From Sphingobacterium pedocola (GTDB taxonomy: Bacteria; Bacteroidota; Bacteroidia; Sphingobacteriales; Sphingobacteriaceae): a stretch of 64,000 bases of DNA. This document shows, in pieces, positions 23,051 through 31,052 of the stretch. Both the position numbers and the translations under genes were made by a program. The notes under the pieces were generated by a model. It did not search any database, had not been told where the DNA came from, and saw only the letters and a list, made by a program, of their open reading frames with translations. The stretch spans positions 688,069-752,068 of the forward strand of contig NZ_MU158690.1 of assembly GCF_015209965.1 (NCBI RefSeq), in the 5' to 3' direction. The first letter of the stretch is position 1. Every line of letters begins with the position of its first letter.

Positions 23051-24055
23051 ATGCCTTTTCGGAAATCAAATTATAAAACGACGCAAATAATCCTGTGGTG
23101 CGGAGCCATATTTGTAACCGCTTGGATCGTACTAGGTTTATGCGCAGCAGCTTTTTCAGGGTGGAATGACTTCATAGCCATGCTCGCCATTAATATAGGC
23201 CTGTTTGCGTTATCGCGTTACCTCATCGCCCCCATCTCCTATAGTTATAGAAAGCCTTTTCTACACCTTCCGATTCTGTATGTGGTCACTATTGTAATCG
23301 TTATTTTTGGCTTATTATACGTGAGCGTTTGGCTGGGGGCAGCTACCTGGGAGCATGAAGGAGATTGGGAAATCTCGAATCTGAATGAAGTTATTTCCTT
23401 GCTGGCGTTGCCTGCTTTTCTGGGCTGGATGAGTTATCTGATCGACCGTGCCAAGATCGATTGGGATAGGTTGCTCGCATTAGAGGCAGAGGTGCTCCGT
23501 TCACACTTCTTTCCGCATTTTCTGAAGAATACCTTATCTGCATTTCAAATCCTGGCGATTAAGAAGCCGAATCGGGCTGCGAAGATTGCGGAGCCGCTGA
23601 TGCAGATATTCCGATATTACAACGACATTCATGACCAGCAGACCCACCCATTAGGTGCTGAATTGGAGCAGTTGGAGAATCTGTGTAAAATATATCGCCT
23701 TCAGCGCAGTAAAAAGTTGCGCCTTGTTATCCGTTGTGCCAAGGAAGCGGTTTACAACATCAAAGTACCGGCCATGCTCCTGATGACGCTGATCGAAAAT
23801 TGCTGCCTATACGGTATCGTAGACGACCCGAAAAGACCCATACACCTCACGTTGGATCTGCTGCCGGATGGAAGGCTTTATATGTGCCTAACCAATTTCC
23901 GAAAGGAGGGCCGTGCCACCAGCGAAGAAAGTACCCAGCTTGGCTTGCCCCTCATCAAAAGCCTGCTGAAGATCTATGGTGAAGAGAATAGGATCGACGT
24001 CATCGATGATACCAAGGTGTTTACGGTTATGGTGTTATGGAAGGATGTGGGATAA
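23051..24055 (+). CDS. LytS/YehU-type sensor histidine kinase
   Basis: The 334-residue protein has four membrane segments (about 13-36, 41-60, 72-95, 114-131) and a cytoplasmic kinase core. The phosphoacceptor His is residue 156 in RSHFFPHFLKNTLSAFQ, a variant of the usual NPHFLFNTL. The ATPase domain has LIENCCLYGI as N box and QLGLPLIKSLLKIYG as G box, with only a weak D box. It lacks a large extracytoplasmic sensor domain, so it may sense through its membrane part or a partner. It pairs with the regulator just upstream. Confidence 0.88.
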   Translation: MPFRKSNYKTTQIILWCGAIFVTAWIVLGLCAAAFSGWNDFIAMLAINIGLFALSRYLIAPISYSYRKPFLHLPILYVVTIVIVIFGLLYVSVWLGAATWEHEGDWEISNLNEVISLLALPAFLGWMSYLIDRAKIDWDRLLALEAEVLRSHFFPHFLKNTLSAFQILAIKKPNRAAKIAEPLMQIFRYYNDIHDQQTHPLGAELEQLENLCKIYRLQRSKKLRLVIRCAKEAVYNIKVPAMLLMTLIENCCLYGIVDDPKRPIHLTLDLLPDGRLYMCLTNFRKEGRATSEESTQLGLPLIKSLLKIYGEENRIDVIDDTKVFTVMVLWKDVG

Positions 24056-24570
24056 GCAAAATTAGTTCTCACTACAAGAGATTTCGAATCAGATTGATTA
24101 ATTAGGGTTGATTTTTTAACAGGATTTAGGAAAAACAACCCTTATTTTGTGACATCTTTGCACCTATACGTCGAAGCGGTGGGCCACCCTTTTGCCATTC
24201 GTATGTATGCAGGCGAATTGAAGCTGGAAAAAACGACAACACCGGGAAAAAAGCCTTACCTCCTGTTAAACTTACCCTATTGTCTTGGTGCCTATCTCCA
24301 TGCCTATGTAGCTTGGCTTGTACAGCAAAAGCTATAATGGTCACTCGAATACTGCTATAATCTATATTTTCGATGGATTCGCCCTCATCATGTTATGGAA
24401 AAATTTATAATTAATGGTATCTTAGGAAGAATAAATTAATTATAAACTTTACCGCATTGTGGTAGACTTGCTTTTCCTATCTGTGTCGGAAATGGTCGTG
24501 CTATCCGAATCAATATTATCGAAAAGCATGTAGCTGTACTTGTACATGAAGTGGTCCAAACTATGGAACC
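24056..24570. other. 515-bp gene-poor stretch
   Basis: Between the kinase and the excisionase-like gene nothing certain is coded. Two overlapping frames of 62-72 codons (24149-24337 plus, 24126-24344 minus) are open, but neither has a domain, signal or good ribosome site. Several palindromic or AT-rich bits occur without clear meaning. Confidence 0.4.
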
Positions 24571-24924
24571 ATGATTAAATTGATGATGGCAATCTTACGG
24601 ACGCTTACCAATTGCCTTAAAACATTAAATCTTATTTATAATCTATTAGAATCGCATCTTTCACAAAAGGAAGACGTGCCTGCATCGGCATCTATAGCCG
24701 TACCTGACGAATGTAATGTGTGGGACGCAACTACTTATACCGAGGATGAACTCGTGACCGTTAAGGAAGCGGAAGCAATTCTTAAGGTAAGTCGATGGAA
24801 AATCGAGGACATGTGCAACAAGGGCGAGCTAACGATAATAAGGAAAGGCCGGTCAGTACGTCTGATCAAGGCCGAAGTGGATGCTGCGCGTGTTTGGTAC
24901 AGTGCGCCGAAGGGAAAAGTGTAA
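24571..24924 (+). CDS. excisionase-like HTH protein
   Basis: The 117-residue protein ends in a compact winged-helix/MerR-type domain (about 62-112: ELVTVKEAEAILKVSRWKIE, then NKGELTIIRKGRSVRLIKAE), the helix_turn_helix_17 form found in excisionases and Bacteroidota mobile-element DNA-binding proteins. The first 60 residues are a low-information helical lead. It precedes the 21-bp array and the phage-like FN3/DUF5675 genes. Confidence 0.75.
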   Translation: MIKLMMAILRTLTNCLKTLNLIYNLLESHLSQKEDVPASASIAVPDECNVWDATTYTEDELVTVKEAEAILKVSRWKIEDMCNKGELTIIRKGRSVRLIKAEVDAARVWYSAPKGKV

Positions 24925-24968
24925 TTAGGGGTTAGTGACTAGGAGTTAGGGGATGTACCCTTCGCAGA

Positions 24969-25619
24969 TTTAGGCATACGCTTCCTGTATTTAGACGTAC
25001 CTCATTTCATTTATGGGGTACGTCATTTCATTTAAGATATATGCTTCATGGCATATGAGATACACCTCCTGCTTTTAGACGTACGTCGTTTCGCTTTAGG
25101 TGTACATCATCTCAAGCGAAGTGTATGCTCCGTGGCATATGACGTACAGATCGTGGATTTAGATATATACTTCCTGCTTTTAGACGTACGTCATTTTGTT
25201 TAAGATGTACGTCATTTCGCATGAAGTGTATGCTTCGTGGCGTATGATGTACAGATCGTGGATTTAGACGTATGCTTCCTGCATTTAGATGGATGCCATT
25301 TCGCTTTAGGTGTACATCATCTCGCGCGAAGTATATGCTTCGTGGTATATGATGCACAGATGGTGGATTTGGACATATGCTTCCTGCTTTTAGACATACC
25401 TCATTTCGTTTAAGGCATACGTCATATTGAACGAAGTGTATGCCCTGTGCGTTTAGACGTACACCTGCTACTTTTTGACGCACGTCATTTCGTGTAAGGT
25501 ATGCGTCATCTCGCACGAGACGTATGCTTCGTGGAATATGACGTACACTTCGTGGGATATGACGTACCTCATTTGGCGTAAGGCGTACTTCATTTCGCGC
25601 GAGAGGTATGCTTCAAGCC
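24969..25619. repeat. gapless array of 31 degenerate 21-bp units
   Basis: The whole interval divides into 31 successive units of exactly 21 bases, for example TTTAGACGTACGTCATTTCG plus one base, and variants with ATATGACGTACAGATCGTGG. The centre of each unit keeps a GTACGT/GTATGC-like core. Units also fall into a higher order of five (105 bp): GTACAGATCGTGGATTTAGA appears near 25143 and 25248, with a weaker copy near 25353. No insertion or deletion breaks the phase although single bases differ at many places. No frame is open through all units on either strand; the best is a minus-strand heptad frame across 25112-25516. Confidence 0.9.
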
Positions 25620-25897
25620 ATTTTTCCATGCATATCCGACCTGTTGCTTGTAAGGTGTTGTACGGTAATTTCCCTAAAGTTGTTGTTTGTTGTACGGTGT
25701 TGTTTGAAAAATCTTTTCTCCCTATGGTCTTCCACATTTTTGGATCATCATCAATAGGGAGGAAAGAAAAATGGTTGAAACCAAAGCAAATCAGATCCGG
25801 GCGGAACCATCCGACGAAATAATCCAAACAGGGATGGATCCAATAGGTCTACCCTTAAATAAAAGAATACAATCCGTTAACATCAAATAATACAATT

Positions 25898-26530
25898 ATG
25901 CGTAAAGCAACAATATATCAAAGTTACGAGAAATGGGATGATTATTCCCTTTCTACACTGGCCGGGCGTACGCTGGCCTTTATGACCGATAATCTTAATT
26001 TTCCGGAACCTCGGCCTGCAATGGATGATTACACGGTGATCGTCAACGACTACCGGGAGAAACACGAAGTCGCGAGTAAGCGGGGCAGTCAGCTCGAGAT
26101 CAAGGCTAAGGACAATGCCCGCGCATTGGTGCTGCAGGCGATGAAGGAGCTGTCCTTCTATGTAAATACGGTGGCAAAAGGTGATGGGCAGGTATTGGCC
26201 AGCTCGGGCTTTGAGCTGGTGCCACCTCCACAATCCACGGCATATCCGGGCATTCCGAAAAACTTGCGGTTGCTAGACGGACGTGTCAGTGGAGAGCTAC
26301 GCTTCATGTTCGGATCGCTGCGGATTGCCTGGGAATACGAATATCAATATGCTACCTCTTTGGATGCGAATAGCGATCCGGAGTGGGGGGAGCTGCACCG
26401 TACGACCAATTCCCGTGCAAACTATATTTCGGGATTGACACCAGGCGATCGCTGCTATGTACGGGTACGTGCACGAAATGGTAAAGGAACCGGTGATTGG
26501 AGCGAAGCAGTGTCGATTATCGTGCGCTAA
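25898..26530 (+). CDS. fibronectin type III domain protein of a phage-like module
   Basis: The 210-residue protein lacks a signal peptide. Its N-terminal half is helical (TVIVNDYREKHEVASKRGSQ, KDNARALVLQAMKELSFYVN). The C-terminal 90 residues form an FN3 fold: PGIPKNLRLLDGRVSGELRF, IAWEYEYQYATSLD and the end GDRCYVRVRARNGKGTGDWS. Proteins of this type occur in Bacteroidota directly before DUF5675 genes. Its stop overlaps the DUF5675 start by one base (TAATG), supporting co-translation. Confidence 0.8.
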   Translation: MRKATIYQSYEKWDDYSLSTLAGRTLAFMTDNLNFPEPRPAMDDYTVIVNDYREKHEVASKRGSQLEIKAKDNARALVLQAMKELSFYVNTVAKGDGQVLASSGFELVPPPQSTAYPGIPKNLRLLDGRVSGELRFMFGSLRIAWEYEYQYATSLDANSDPEWGELHRTTNSRANYISGLTPGDRCYVRVRARNGKGTGDWSEAVSIIVR

Positions 26531-26973
26531 TGACAATCGTTGTAAAACGTATTCGGCAGGGGAAGGAGAGTACCCTGTCCGAATGCTATATCGACGGCAG
26601 ATTCATCTGCTATGGGCTGGAGGATTCGATCCGTGAGGTCAAGATCAAAGGCAGCACGGCCATACCGGTCGGTCGATATAGATTGAAGCTAAATACCTAT
26701 GGTGGTATGAATGCCCGTTATAAGAAGCGGTATCCGACGCTGCACCGCGGCATGATCGAGATAAGCGACATCCCGAACTTTTCGTATGTGTATATACATA
26801 TTGGCAACAACATTGGCGATACCTCGGGATGTCTGCTGGTCGGTGACCGCTATAAAAAGGATGATGACGGAGATTATGTGCTGGAAAAATCGGCCAAAGT
26901 CTATAAGCGGTTGTACAGCCTGCTGGTAGACACTGTTGCACGGGGAGAGGCTTGGATGGTGATTGGTGACTAG
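26530..26973 (+). CDS. DUF5675 family protein
   Basis: The ATG overlapping the previous stop gives 147 residues starting MTIVVKRIRQGKESTLSECY. The DUF5675 pattern is clear: FICYGLEDSIREVKIKGSTA, IPVGRYRLKL, RGMIEISDIPNFSYVYIHIG and GDTSGCLLVG. The HIGN and GCLLVG motifs recall L,D-transpeptidase or murein-acting folds; the family is linked to prophages but its activity is not established. Eleven extra upstream codons are out of character and overlap the FN3 gene. Confidence 0.88.
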   Translation: MTIVVKRIRQGKESTLSECYIDGRFICYGLEDSIREVKIKGSTAIPVGRYRLKLNTYGGMNARYKKRYPTLHRGMIEISDIPNFSYVYIHIGNNIGDTSGCLLVGDRYKKDDDGDYVLEKSAKVYKRLYSLLVDTVARGEAWMVIGD

Positions 26974-27260
26974 TGACTAGTGACCAGTGATTGGTGATCA
27001 GTGATTAGGGGTTAGTGACTAGTGACTAGGGGGGGAGAACTATTATTCTCGTCTTTGCGAGGAGCGTTGCGACGTGGCAATCTTAGAGGAGTTAGGGACT
27101 AGAAATCAGGTAGCCGGAATCAGGAATTGGTGATTAGTGAATCGTAACTGGTAACTAGAGACTAGTGATTAGGGGTCAAAAGTGTCTTTGTCGTCAGAAC
27201 GAGGAATACGACGCGGCAATCTATAAAGTAATTAGTGGAAGACTGCTTCGTGAATTCTCG
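26960..27260. repeat. short tandem and REP-like repeats in a 346-bp spacer
   Basis: The spacer after the DUF5675 gene contains runs of about 10-bp units (TGACTAGTGACTAGTGAC and variants, 26968-27028 and again 27130-27178). Between and after these are two degenerate copies of a dispersed element (CTTTGCGAGGAGCGTTGCGA with GCAATCT, 27049-27087; and 27183-27222). A similar short unit, TAGTGACTAGGAGTTAGG, follows the excisionase-like gene near 24935. No gene lies here. Confidence 0.6.
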
Positions 27261-27319
27261 CAGTGACGTAATAACGATTCTGGTCTCAATACTCACTACT
27301 TAATACTAAATACTATAAA

Positions 27320-27589
27320 ATGAAAAGCATTATAAACAAAATAAGCCGTGCGGTACAGGTGATACTGCTGGCGCCAATTAAATTACCGGGAAAGGCATTG
27401 AATATTATCAAATATGTCGCGGTGGGCTTGGGGATACTGGAGTCCGTGCTGGATAATGGAAAACAGGAATCTGAAATCCGGGAGCAGGAAAGCGAAGTCC
27501 AGAACGGTAAAAGCGATAAAGCGATCGTTGGTTACATCGATGCTGGCGAAGAAATCGAAGAAGCCGGAGGGGAGGAAAGCAATGAATAG
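27320..27589 (+). CDS. small amphipathic/membrane-associated protein of the phage-like module
   Basis: The 89-residue protein has one moderately hydrophobic segment (about 12-42: AVQVILLAPIKLPGKALNII) followed by a very acidic tail (QESEIREQESEVQNGKSDKA and onward). No family is recognised. Its end overlaps by eight bases the next small gene. Similar short genes commonly follow FN3/DUF5675 pairs, possibly as holin-like accessories. Confidence 0.55.
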   Translation: MKSIINKISRAVQVILLAPIKLPGKALNIIKYVAVGLGILESVLDNGKQESEIREQESEVQNGKSDKAIVGYIDAGEEIEEAGGEESNE

Positions 27590-27746
27590 TCAGGGTGGCG
27601 GCTTGTTCCCGATGTTGGGAGGCACCTGTTGCAGTATTATGGGACTTATACCTTGGAACAACGTATTGCAAACGGTGATACTGGCCGTAGTAGGTACGCT
27701 CGTCAGTTATCTGCTTACCCGGGTATTGCGACGGATCAGGAAATAA
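27582..27746 (+). CDS. 54-residue single-helix membrane protein
   Basis: From the ATG at 27582 the protein reads MNSQGGGLFPMLGGTCCSIM, then one membrane helix (about 24-45: NVLQTVILAVVGTLVSYLLT) and a basic end RVLRRIRK. The frame continues upstream without family resemblance, so the internal start is preferred; it overlaps the previous stop by eight bases. Its size and topology suit a holin-like or spacer membrane peptide, which is inference. Confidence 0.55.
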   Translation: MNSQGGGLFPMLGGTCCSIMGLIPWNNVLQTVILAVVGTLVSYLLTRVLRRIRK

Positions 27747-27800
27747 AGGGTAAGTATAAAGCTGCCCTACGATTAAAAAGAGGCGCTAGCCAAAATTGGA

Positions 27801-27834
27801 ACGCCCTGCGACAAAGTAGGGCGTTTTTACTTTT
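27801..27834 (+). terminator. intrinsic terminator after the phage-like module
   Basis: ACGCCCT and AGGGCGT pair as a 7-bp stem around GCGACAAAGT, followed by TTTTTAC and TTTTAT. It ends the unit started at 25898. Confidence 0.75.
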
Positions 27835-28105
27835 ATCCAAGTATCGCAATCTCACATCTCTACTTAATACCCAATTCTTAATACCCAATACTACTGTTGA
27901 TGTCAGGACGGCGCAGGTTGCTAGACCATGCACAATACAATATATTTGATAAGTATCGCAGTTAGAACCTAATAGCTCAATGTGTCTGCTTATTCTTGTT
28001 TTGTTGCAGCGGTTGGTTGGCTGTCTATTATGGTTTATCGCAAGACCATCGGGACAATCTATTCTGTTTTTAAGCCTATGGATTATTTTATTTAGTAGAA
28101 AAAAT

Positions 28106-29512
28106 ATGAGAAAAAGACACGTATTAGCAGGAATTATTTCGGTAATAGGAATGATTTTAAGCGCAGATGCTACCGCGCAACAGACGAAGGTAAACGACTC
28201 CAATACCCCGCTACATTTGTTAAAACCGGAGTATACCATTCCATATAAAGTATGGACGACAGCGGAAATCAAGCAAAATTTGGATCGGATACTAACCTAT
28301 CTGGACAAAGCTACCCCTACCCGTGTACTGGATACCTTATCGGGCAAAGAAATTACAGACTACACACAGTTAAACAAACATACCCAATTGGAAAAGGGTG
28401 ATTTTCGTCTGGCAAGTTACGAGTGGGGAGTAACGTATACCGGCATGCTCGAAGCAGCGGCAGCTACGGCAGATCCGAAATACAGCGAATACGTCGCCAA
28501 ACGCTTTGCGTTTCTTTCAGAAATCGCACCACATTTTCTGCGCTTGCGAAAAGAACATCGTGTCGTGGATCGGCAGATGAACCAGGTCATATTACCTGGA
28601 TCGCTGGATGATGCCGGAGCGATGTGTGCGGCATTGATTAAATTTGGGGGTAAGGCATCCGGTGTGGATTACAAGGAGCTAATTGATAATTACATTGATT
28701 TTATTGAAAACAAGGAACACCGTCTGGCAGACGGGACGTTTGCGCGTATGCGCCCACAGGCTAATAGCCTGTGGTTGGATGATATGTATATGGGTATTCC
28801 GGCACTGGCGCAAATGGGCGTTTACACGGGAGAGAAGCGTTATTTTGATGAAGCTGTAAAGCAGGTAAAGCAGTTTACGCAACGTATGTTCGTGCCCGAA
28901 AAGGGATTGTATCTACATGGTTGGATCGAAAGCTCGGACAGCCATCCGGCTTTTCACTGGGCACGCGCCAACGGATGGGCTTTGCTTACGCTTACTGAGG
29001 TGCTAGACGCGCTGCCGCAGGATCATCCTGAAAGAGCGGATATCGTCCGCATTTTTAAAGAACATGTCAAAGGTATTACAGCCTACCAGTCGGGAAGTGG
29101 ATTCTGGCATCAATTGTTAGACAGAAACGATTCGTATCTCGAAACATCAGCCACGGCGATCTATGTGTATTGTATTGCGCGAGGTATCAACAAAGGATGG
29201 CTTAACCCAATCTCATACGGACCGGTGGCCCAATTGGGTTGGAATGCTGTCGCGACCAAAATCAATGGGCGGGGACAGGTAGAAGGTACTTGCGTAGGTA
29301 CGGGGATGGCCTTTGATGCGGCTTATTACTACCACCGCCCCGTAAATGCATATGCAGCACACGGTTACGGCCCGGCACTGTTGGCCGGAGCAGAGATGAT
29401 CACGCTGGTCAAAAAGTTCTATCCGAAGATGAACGACAGTGCTATTCAGTATTATGAAACAGATCCGAAAACTGACGCAGCGATTTTCGGGGTAGATGGA
29501 CAGACATATTGA
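28106..29512 (+). CDS. GH105 unsaturated rhamnogalacturonyl/glucuronyl hydrolase
   Basis: The ATG at 28106 gives a 468-residue precursor with a signal peptide (MRKRHVLAGIISVIGMILSA, cleaved near ATAQ); 42 codons upstream are discarded. The alpha6/alpha6 barrel has the GH88/GH105 landmarks SLWLDDMYMGIPALAQMG with the catalytic Asp, HWARANGWALLTLTEVL, and GSGFWHQLLDRNDSYLETSA. These enzymes hydrate the unsaturated uronyl end left by polysaccharide lyases. It opens a run of plant-glycan enzymes and is followed directly by a PL22-like propeller, a sensible pairing for pectin fragments. Confidence 0.9.
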   Translation: MRKRHVLAGIISVIGMILSADATAQQTKVNDSNTPLHLLKPEYTIPYKVWTTAEIKQNLDRILTYLDKATPTRVLDTLSGKEITDYTQLNKHTQLEKGDFRLASYEWGVTYTGMLEAAAATADPKYSEYVAKRFAFLSEIAPHFLRLRKEHRVVDRQMNQVILPGSLDDAGAMCAALIKFGGKASGVDYKELIDNYIDFIENKEHRLADGTFARMRPQANSLWLDDMYMGIPALAQMGVYTGEKRYFDEAVKQVKQFTQRMFVPEKGLYLHGWIESSDSHPAFHWARANGWALLTLTEVLDALPQDHPERADIVRIFKEHVKGITAYQSGSGFWHQLLDRNDSYLETSATAIYVYCIARGINKGWLNPISYGPVAQLGWNAVATKINGRGQVEGTCVGTGMAFDAAYYYHRPVNAYAAHGYGPALLAGAEMITLVKKFYPKMNDSAIQYYETDPKTDAAIFGVDGQTY

Positions 29513-29519
29513 TGAAGGT

Positions 29520-30908
29520 ATGGAAGCTATTTATTTGAGATTGATTGTATCTGTGTTTGGCTTGGTCATCTTATGCCCCTGGCTGGGCACAGCACAGATC
29601 GGTACACGGTTCCCTTCGGAACGGAAGATCGTCAAAGATCCGATAACAGGTATTGACCTGGTATTTTTAACCAGCATACCCAATGGGGATTCAAAAATAT
29701 ACCAAACCCACAACCAATGGACAGCAGATGGGCAGTGGCTGATTTTCCGATCGGATCGTGTGCCCGGGGAAGCAATTGCCGTTCATGAGGAAAGCGGAGA
29801 AATGGTACAGGTTACAGAAGGGGGGTACAGCGGTATGTTGAACATCGCGCGTAACTCCATGCACCTCTATTTCATGCGTAGACCTATACGAAGCACGATA
29901 GACCACGACGGGTCAATGGAGGTGGTCGAAGTGGACCTCGCAAGACTGTTTACAGATAGTAAAGCGGGTAAGTTGCGCGAGGCATCTGTCTACCAACGCA
30001 TTTGTGGTATTACATCTCCTGAAATCGGTGCGGGTGGCGACATGGCGCTGGACGGCGAGAGTGAGGAATGGGTGTTTTTCCGTGTTGGTAAAGATGCGGC
30101 GGCAAAACACCTTCCCAAGGATACAAAAATTGAAGCCGCTTTTGGTCCCCGTAATATGGGGGCAGGTCCATCAGGCATTGCGAAGATGAACATCCGAACC
30201 GGTGAAGTAATCCACGTGATCTCCGTTCCCTTTCAGGTCGGGCATATCCAGACAAATCCCTGGAAGGCGGGAGAAATTGTATTTTGTTGGGAAACCGGCG
30301 GTAAATCGCCACAGCGTACCTGGACGGTTATGGCAGATGGTACAGGATTGCGCCCGCTCTATCCTGAATCCGAATACGAATGGGTAACCCATGAAGCATT
30401 CCTAACACCGGACGAGGTGGGTTTTGCAGTTATGGGACATCGTCCAGTTTCCGGGCTAAAAGATTCTCAAACGCCTTCAGGTACCGAAGTGGGCGGTGCT
30501 AATCCAGGACAGGAGTTGGGATGGGGATCTTCGGGTACACGGGAAAAACCTACGGGGTTTGCCGTCGTAAATCTACGGACACGCGAGATGCGTATAGCAG
30601 GACAAACCCATCGCGGAAGTGGCTTTTGGCACGTTACTGGTTCAGGCGACGGACGTTGGCTGGCTGGAGATGACTTTGCGCGGGATATCTATCTCATTGA
30701 TCGCCATACCCACGAAATGGTACTGCTGTCTTCCGGACATAAAACTACTGCAGCAGACCATCCGCATCCGACGTTCAGTCCGGATGGTTCGCGTATCCAG
30801 ATCCAATCCGCTATGCTGTCGGAAGACAATCGCACGATGAACATCTGCATCATTCCGGTGCCCAAGCATTGGTTGGAACGAACGTACAGTAAGGATTTAA
30901 CGAAGTGA
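29520..30908 (+). CDS. oligogalacturonate-lyase-like beta-propeller protein (PL22-like)
   Basis: With the start at 29520, seven bases after the GH105 stop, the 462-residue precursor has a signal peptide (MEAIYLRLIVSVFGLVILCP, then LGTAQ). Repeating blades include THNQWTADGQWLIFRSDRVP, HIQTNPWKAGEIVFCWETGG, HEAFLTPDEVGFAVMGHRPV and DHPHPTFSPDGSRIQIQS. The conserved histidines fit the Mn-binding site of PL22 oligogalacturonate lyases. These cut short pectic oligomers in the periplasm or cytoplasm. Since the assignment rests on motif resemblance, another seven-bladed sugar-acting propeller is possible. Confidence 0.75.
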   Translation: MEAIYLRLIVSVFGLVILCPWLGTAQIGTRFPSERKIVKDPITGIDLVFLTSIPNGDSKIYQTHNQWTADGQWLIFRSDRVPGEAIAVHEESGEMVQVTEGGYSGMLNIARNSMHLYFMRRPIRSTIDHDGSMEVVEVDLARLFTDSKAGKLREASVYQRICGITSPEIGAGGDMALDGESEEWVFFRVGKDAAAKHLPKDTKIEAAFGPRNMGAGPSGIAKMNIRTGEVIHVISVPFQVGHIQTNPWKAGEIVFCWETGGKSPQRTWTVMADGTGLRPLYPESEYEWVTHEAFLTPDEVGFAVMGHRPVSGLKDSQTPSGTEVGGANPGQELGWGSSGTREKPTGFAVVNLRTREMRIAGQTHRGSGFWHVTGSGDGRWLAGDDFARDIYLIDRHTHEMVLLSSGHKTTAADHPHPTFSPDGSRIQIQSAMLSEDNRTMNICIIPVPKHWLERTYSKDLTK

Positions 30909-31052
30909 TAAAACGATGAAATACCTGTTTTTTTTAGGATTCGCTGCCTTACCCAGACTGATTTTTATCCACAACTGGCGACCGAAGTAACTGTGGAATT
31001 TCTTCTGTTAAAGAATAATTGCTATATATAGCCTAACATTAAAAATTAAGTG

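Noticed and set aside
24149..24337. 62-codon plus-strand gene
   Set aside because: No recognisable domain or good start, and an equally long frame exists on the other strand of the same stretch.
24969..25619. CRISPR array
   Set aside because: Units follow each other without spacers, are only 21 bp and differ in most positions; no cas genes are near.
25468..25827. 119-codon minus-strand gene
   Set aside because: It overlaps the repeat array in a different frame from the heptad frame and has no domain; the apparent coding is a by-product of the 21-bp period.
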